Source of the DNA: Acheta domesticus | Lineage: Eukaryota > Arthropoda > Insecta > Orthoptera > Gryllidae | DNA: 64,000 bases | Assembly: GCA_031308135.1 (NCBI GenBank) | Contig: JAHLJT010000631.1 | Location: forward strand, 261,038,925-261,102,924 | Direction of reading: 5' to 3' | Shown: positions 58,496 through 64,000 of the stretch, one piece after another | Layout: each line of letters opens with the position of its first letter | Position numbering within the stretch: position 1 is the stretch's first letter | Position numbers and translations under genes: made by a program | Notes under the pieces: model-generated | Database searches by the model: none | The model's input: only the letters and a program-made list of their open reading frames with translations | What the model was told of the DNA's origin: nothing

Positions 58496-59035
58496 GTCTC
58501 ATCCACCCCGTGATATCCCACTACGCTCGTTCTCACTCCGCCCATTGACTCTCATTCGCTTTCGACGAAACTTACCCCGGTTCCCCAATGTGTGTGTTGT
58601 AACCTTGTGAAAAATCCTGCCATGACCGGGACTTTGAAGTTTTACATCCTAAACCTTTATAAAACATGTTCATTTTTAGACTAACAGATAAGTTCAATTT
58701 TGTCAAATAATACATTGAATTATAGGAATTAAGCTTGAGCGGTATCTCAACGCTGATACCAATTAAAGGTTTCGAAAAGCGATACCAATTAAAGGTTGTG
58801 AACTGCTTTGATATTTTCATTGCCTTCTTTTGCTTCTCTTCATAAATTGATTTCAGGTAACCGCGAATGACCCCGGCCGCGTCTGATTCCCGTGAAAACC
58901 GCACAGATCCAAATGAAGGAAACTGACACCAAAATTCATCCAGACCGTGTCCGAAAAAAGCCCGTCTGAGCTGTCTGGGTATCTGGGCAGACAAATTTAT
59001 TCAGAGATACCATTTTTCGAGGTTCTGTCGATAAA
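58496..59035. other. Spacer between SINE and retroelement remnant
   Basis: A short direct duplication of GATACCAATTAAAGGTT occurs at about 58756-58796. Open frames on the minus strand lack recognisable domains. Nothing else is supported. Confidence 0.4.
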
Positions 59036-59852
59036 TTAGGCCTTCTTTGATCTTAATGATGATGAGAATACGACTGTCAAAGGATGTGCCAGAAAATGCC
59101 CTGTTATAGAGTTCCTCATAGGAAGTGTTTGTGCCCATGCTCTAATTGATACTGGAAGCGAATTAGCGCAGATTCAAAGAAATTTTATTCCCGACTTGTG
59201 AGCGAGCGTTTTCCGATACCAACTTTGCCCACCGTCAAATGTTATAATGTAGGAATATGAAAAAAGAAAAGTAACCGATTTCCATGCAGGCTTTAATTTC
59301 AAATAAAATAAGGGAAATTCTGTTTGATGTGCCTAGCGTAATAATTATAATTGATTATCTTAACCAGGTTTTTTTCCGTGGGGTTGATTTTTTAAGAGAA
59401 AACGGAATTGTAAACTTCTCGAGAGGATTTTTGGGCATGTGTGTTTACCAATTACGGTTTATTCCGGGTTACGGGATCCTTGCGGCCCCATTGGTCAATT
59501 TATTAACAAAGGGAGCAAAGTGGCATTGGGCTGAGGAACAAGATTAGGAATTTAATCAGATTAAAACAGCATTTCGTAACGCCATTATGATGAATCACCC
59601 AAATTTCAACAGGCCGATCTATCTCCAAACGGAGGCATTGGTTCAAATCTAAACATTGGTTGTGTTTTAACACACAATTGATGAAGACCCAGAGCATAAA
59701 ATTGTTGCGGTCGTTAGTAGGGTACCTAGACCAAATGAACATACATTTTCTGTAACTGAGAAAGAAGCGCTTTCAATAATTGGGCGCTACAAAAGATGTT
59801 AGGATACCTAGCTGGAAGAAAGTTTTATATTGTGACTGACCACAAAGTTGGG
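59036..59852 (+). pseudogene. Ty3/gypsy pol remnant (protease, RT end, RNase H)
   Basis: Three pieces in different frames appear in normal pol order. The first is an aspartic protease piece with the active-site motif ALIDTGSE (about 59137-59160). The second is the end of reverse transcriptase and the connection, with RFIPGYG, AAPLVNLLTKGAKW and a Trp-rich WHWAEEQ stretch (about 59455-59545), followed by the start of RNase H. The third is an RNase H piece with FSVTEKEAL and ending YIVTDHK (about 59745-59845). Most of RT between protease and RT end is missing. In-frame stops and shifts break the rest. It ends abruptly in a GC-rich block at about 59853. It cannot encode an active enzyme. Confidence 0.8.
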
Positions 59853-60270
59853 TCTGTTCGCGCGTTGCGGACAATCCGTCGGTCCCCCCTACTCACGGTG
59901 CGTGATGGACGTTCAGATACTGCATTTTGTCCTCAATCCATTGCCGCCAACAACGGGTGGTGTCCGTACGACCGGTGTGGTGCGCAAACCGGTGTGGTGA
60001 CCAACCAGCCTCCCGCTCACCCACGATAGTCACTCTCCAATGCGTCTAACTGGACAACCGGCTGTCGAAAGCGTCGCCGAGGCAAAGTGTACGTGCGGAT
60101 GACGCTCTAGGGACGCTACCCGATGTCGCAATGGCCAGCGCGGCCGTTTAAAGCCCTCTTTTCTCGGCCTGTAGCCGTGACGTCACGCCCCTATCCCCGA
60201 CCCCCAATGAGCGGCCGACCGTGAAAACGAAATCATTGAATAAGCGATTGGTGTGCAAAACAGCCATGGA
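59853..60270. other. GC-rich block of unknown origin
   Basis: Base composition changes sharply right after the pol remnant (many CpGs; CGCGCGTTGCGG, CCGGTGTGGTG twice at 59970-59999). It could be another element inserted into the retroelement. No termini or coding domains were identified. Confidence 0.35.
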
Positions 60271-62421
60271 GTTTGCAGCGGATCAGTAGGGTCCTTCGGG
60301 GTGCAGCTCTTTTTATGACGATGAGTGTATATAGTACGTAATTACATATTTTCCTAATTTAACTCTAGAAAGTCAAATCAACGATATAATCACGTCATGT
60401 GCGTAAAACGTTGACTTTTTAGTAAATATATTTACATATTTTCAAAATGTCAAAAGTACATATATATTCTAACCTTTACCCCCTTCTTAATCCCTAAACT
60501 GGACCAGAGGATGCAAGCAGCTTTATTGCTCTTGCGTGCTTTTGATTTACTCCCAGGGCAGAAGATTCTTGCGGCAGATAGTAGGGAATTCAAGGAAAAT
60601 GGTTACACACACAAATTCAGTAACAAATTCAGATTATTCTTAAATTCGATTTTAAGAAAAAAATACAATTTCTCTGCTTGCTCTGCAAGAAAAACACAAC
60701 AAACAATGCAACAAAAAATGGCAAGAATATTTTTTCTAATGATCGAAATATATACGCTTGAAGCTCTTGTAAATCTTCCAACCTCTTAAAACAAATTAAC
60801 TGACTGATAATTGTACAAAAATTTAAATCAATGACTCAGTCGACTGGTACTCTCAATTTTTGCCTTCCGTGCACGTTTTTGCTTGAAATTAAACATTTAT
60901 TCTAACTCACAATTCACACAAATACTATTTACAATGACCAATTGAATTTACTCTCAATTACTCTGACTCTCTCAGAAGTTTTTACACATTGTTCAAAATT
61001 TTTCTGAGCTAAGCAATGACTCTTTACAATTAACTTCAAAAGGGCAATGTTCTTTTCATTCATAAGGCATTCTAGACAATGATATGAAAATGCCAGGTGC
61101 AACAAATTACGCGAGTTATTCACGAATTCTCTAAAGCGTAATATTCGCCCTACTTTACTACGAAACCGTCTTTCCAGCTGCTCGCGCGTTCGTGGCCTCG
61201 CTAACACGTCCCCTTCTCCCTTGCCGTTACCTCGGCGCTTGCGGCTCGGCGTTCGACCTTGGCTCCGCGCTTCGCCGACACCAGAGACTGCGTTGTTGGA
61301 ATTCGCCGCTCTAGCAGCGATGCTGGGTCTCGTCTGCTTCTCTCTTCTTATTTTCCTGGTACTCTTCTTTCTTCCTCGCCTCTTCTTCTTCTCCTACGGT
61401 CCTTCTTCTTCCCGTTCGGTGGCCCTCTTCTTCGTCTCCTTCCGGAATTGTTCTTCAGCGCGATTGTTAAGTTTTCGCCCGCGTGCTTATTGTCCTCGCA
61501 CAACCGGGTGGCCGCTTTTAGCTCTGTCCAGGGCGTCGCGCACTTGGATATCTGAATAGTTGATTCTTTATGGCACAGCGTAATTGTTCCTAACTGATTC
61601 CACGTATTCAATCAGCGTGTAAATCACTTAAATTCTGGCTACTCGATCCACCAGAACAAAGTGAATAACGCCGTTCTAGTCTTTTGTCCTGAATTCTAAT
61701 GCGTCGTCTTTTACTGCACTCTCCTCCAACACAACTTCAAAAAACTGCTCACAATATGACTATTCCAAATCTCATTCGTCGCCTACTTCAATTAAACTCT
61801 CTACTAGAATTACAAGCAAACTAGACACTGACTACTGTATGGAATTCGCACGACTTCGTTTCACCAAAAGAACAATACTCGGCTACAGCTGAAGCAAAAA
61901 AGGGGCTTCTGATCTGGCGATCAGCGCATTTATGAGGAAGTTCGTAGGGGTGAGTTGGCCTCGCCTCCCCTCCGCCGCTAACTCCTCCTCCTCCCTACAC
62001 CGCTCTGAACCACTCTGTGCGCCGCGCTATCTCGCCGCCATCCATAACATTACTGCCGCCGCTGACTTCCGCGCGTCTTTCAAAACATTCGGCCGTGCTC
62101 AACAATATATTCATTGTTGTTACAAAGCAATCGTTACGATATCAAAAATACATATTTTTACACATTACTGAATATTTCCATTTTTTGTTGTTGTAATTCT
62201 TCATTGATCCTAGAGGTTTCTGAATGAGATTCGCCCAGACTAACAATTCTGCATTGTCAAACATTTTTCTGCAGTCTCCTCTAAACGGCGCCATTGTATG
62301 GGGTTAAAATGAGTCTGTTGAAATGCCTGCGGTATTGCACAACAAAAGGGCAAGACGTCAATACAATCGAGAGCTTCCTCTGTGTTAGCTCTCAGCGCGA
62401 GTGGTGCAAAGAACAGATTAA
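60271..62421. other. Gene-free region, possible LTR-type retroelement piece on minus strand
   Basis: Positions 60340-60480 share TTACATATTTTC motifs with the subterminal parts of the hAT element at 41720. Positions 61200-61560 and 61930-62080 are GC/CpG-rich with CT-rich low complexity (TCTTCTTCTT). On the minus strand from about 62170 to 61350 the order (GC-rich promoter-like stretch, leader, then an ATG frame beginning MNTWNQLGTI) is what an LTR plus gag start might look like. No paired LTR, primer site or gag domain can be proven. I claim no gene here. Confidence 0.25.
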
Positions 62422-62813
62422 GGTCCGATTAAATTAAGAAGGTGATTGACAGTTCTGTGTGACGTCAGGACGCCTCTCCCGTTTCCATGGCGGCTGCCAA
62501 CCAGAGAGACAAAGCGTGACGTGTCAGGTCGCTCAGTTGCCACTACCGAACACGGGGAACATTTGAGCATCGCACAGCGACTTCCCTGCCGCCGCGCCGC
62601 CTGCGTTTCTGCCTGTGCTGCGCGCGCAATGTGTACTGTGTTGTGATGAGTTGCGTTGAGGTTAGGCTTTTGTCGTATTTTTTACACTTTTATACGTATG
62701 TTTTGAAGTGTTTGTTTTCGTGTCCCGGTAACACGTGCTCAGTGGTTTGCGACCTGGCAACGTCGCTCCCCTCCACTCACAAATATCAATCACCTTCTTA
62801 ATTTAATCGGACC
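62422..62813. mobile_element. MITE with GGTCCGATTAAATTAAG termini, copy 2
   Basis: This 392 bp element has the same 28 bp inverted termini as the copy at 38395-38863 and is nearly identical to it over the shared length. TAA flanks both sides (62419-62421 and 62814-62816). It lacks the 19 bp and 58 bp segments of copy 1. Non-coding. Confidence 0.85.
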
Positions 62814-63231
62814 TAACAGCTCACTAAGGCAGTTGGGGTGTGAAAATGATACGTATAGCAGGCGTTATCGCGCGCCAGTGTTGCCAGGTGGTCTTAATCA
62901 TTCCCCATTAAATAACGCCGCGAAAGTCACCAAAACGACCAAAAAACAAACACCGAATCCAAATAATTATTATTTCATGTTTAAGGGGAGACAGTAGGTA
63001 AATGGCTTCAAAAATTCCATTTTTATTTTATTTGAAAAGCCCGCTCATTTGTGTGTAAAATGCTTTTGTTTCATTTGAATCCGCCTAGTAGTTCAGATTA
63101 TTTTTTTTCCTGAAACTCTTCGTAGGAAATACATTTAAGTGCCACGCCTCCTTTACGTCAAAACTGAAATAAATTTGGAAATCTCTCGTATTTGTTTGCG
63201 AATTATCGTAGTTTCTTTTTTTTGTATGTGA
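62814..63231. other. Spacer with possible transposon flank
   Basis: TTAAGGGGAGACAGTAGG near 62983 could be the terminus of the element carrying the transposase-like frame that follows. This is suggested only by proximity and the G-rich tip. No other feature is seen. Confidence 0.25.
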
Positions 63232-63699
63232 ATGTTTGCTAACCTGTACTTACTATCGATAGGTGCCGAATTTATGCGTATGCTTATATACGAAGTTTAT
63301 TATTGTTTTGTTCCTGTTACTCAGAATTTGAATGAATCTGTGAACTCAGTAATTTGGACACGATTACCCAAAACTATATTTGTGCAAATCAGTACTTTAA
63401 GATTTGGTGTATATGATGCCATCTTGTGTTTCAATGATGGAGTTTCAAAAAAACAGGAGGTTTTAAAAGTTCTGGGCGTAGATTGTGGGGAAAATACAAG
63501 ACAATACTTGTTAGAAATAGACAGAGGCAGAATACGAAAAGCAGAAATTGCTGCACTAAGTTGCATAAGAGAAGCAATACAAAAGAAGAAAACAGTGAAA
63601 ATAAGGAAAGAAGACGAGGATGACTCAGATGATGCTCAACATGGTGCTGAAAAATATTCACTGCAAGTGTTTTTGAAGATTTTCTTCAGTAAAATATAA
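63232..63699 (+). pseudogene. Mutator-like transposase C-terminal fragment
   Basis: This is a 155-codon open frame. From residue about 32 it carries LNESVNSVIWTRLPKTIFV, then a leucine/glycine segment, AILCFNDGVSKK, VLKVLGVDCG, and a basic-to-acidic tail (KIRKEDEDDSDD). The sequence order (LN-x-S-x-N-x2-IW, PK-x2-FV, FNDG, VL-x2-LG) is the conserved C-terminal part of the Mutator-like transposase domain proteins abundant in arthropod genomes. The catalytic N-terminal part is absent upstream, and residues 1-30 probably come from unrelated sequence. It is therefore a 5'-truncated copy unless an upstream exon exists. Family recognition is from memory of the pattern. Confidence 0.5.
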
Positions 63700-64000
63700 T
63701 TATTAACTTTAAACCTGATTTTTTCTAAACGTAATTTTTTTGCTTTCAGGAACATTTATTGTAGAAACTAGAAGTCAAAGAAAATAGAAACTTGGACAGT
63801 GCATTAACAGTGTATCAACAAGTATTCACAGCATGTTTGAGAAAATTTGGTTCAGATTTAATAATATTATGATATGTGAAATTTTTTAAAATTTAACACT
63901 GAAAATTTAAAAAATAATTTTTTTGATTCAATTGTTTGTAAATAGTCAAATATACTAGTAATTGTTGATTAATATAGTATTTACTTGCGGTAAAAATTTG
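63700..64000. other. AT-rich tail of window
   Basis: TTTGCTTTCAG at about 63740-63750 looks like a splice acceptor but no open exon follows for long. It may be the 3' part of the preceding transposon. No other feature is seen. Confidence 0.4.

Noticed and set aside
61221..61559. Overlapping 112- and 98-codon plus-strand frames with hydrophobic stretches
   Set aside because: The hydrophobicity comes from a CT-rich run (TCTTCTTCTT). The frames overlap in different phases without recognisable domains.

Overview
The window looks like nuclear DNA of an arthropod, most likely an insect with a repeat-rich genome. It holds two multi-exon genes with GT-AG introns and clear animal orthologues. Everything else that can be recognised is satellite, inverted-repeat transposons, tRNA-derived SINE-like repeats or decayed retroelement. 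The exact order is not determined. There is no bacterial signature, operon or CRISPR. Almost all short open frames are chance frames or transposon debris.

Layout. (1) Positions 1-35034 are essentially one satellite array of about 200 head-to-tail copies of a 174 bp, about 28% GC monomer. Both edges run into diverged sequence of a dispersed repeat family that recurs inside the torsin intron. (2) Positions 36118-36950, minus strand: a four-exon gene of 181 codons whose product carries two N-terminal GEAPESD motifs and a C-terminal helix. I read it as BLOC-1 subunit 3 (Blos3). (3) Positions 37200-39900: small inverted-repeat elements, then a CpG-rich block that may be the torsin promoter. (4) Positions 39926-52759, plus strand: a six-exon torsin-family AAA+ ATPase gene of 347 codons. 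Its second intron (10.2 kb) holds a hAT-type element with an intact 8 bp target duplication, a decayed Ty3/gypsy gag-pol remnant, and an approximately 6.3 kb composite element with inverted termini. (5) Positions 53.0-64.0 kb: a repeat graveyard with a Harbinger-like MITE, a nested pair of foldback elements, a tRNA-derived SINE, a Ty3/gypsy pol remnant, a second copy of the 38.4 kb MITE, and a fragment resembling Mutator-like transposase.

How it fits together. The two host genes have unrelated cellular roles: endosome/lysosome-related organelle biogenesis for BLOC-1, and ER/nuclear-envelope remodelling for torsin. They are divergently arranged about 3 kb apart next to the satellite block. The most interesting signal is evolutionary. 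The satellite monomer appears to derive from internal repeats of a dispersed inverted-repeat element still present in the torsin intron, which suggests a satellite born from a transposon. Neither host gene exists as one long open frame; both were found by joining exons at splice sites.
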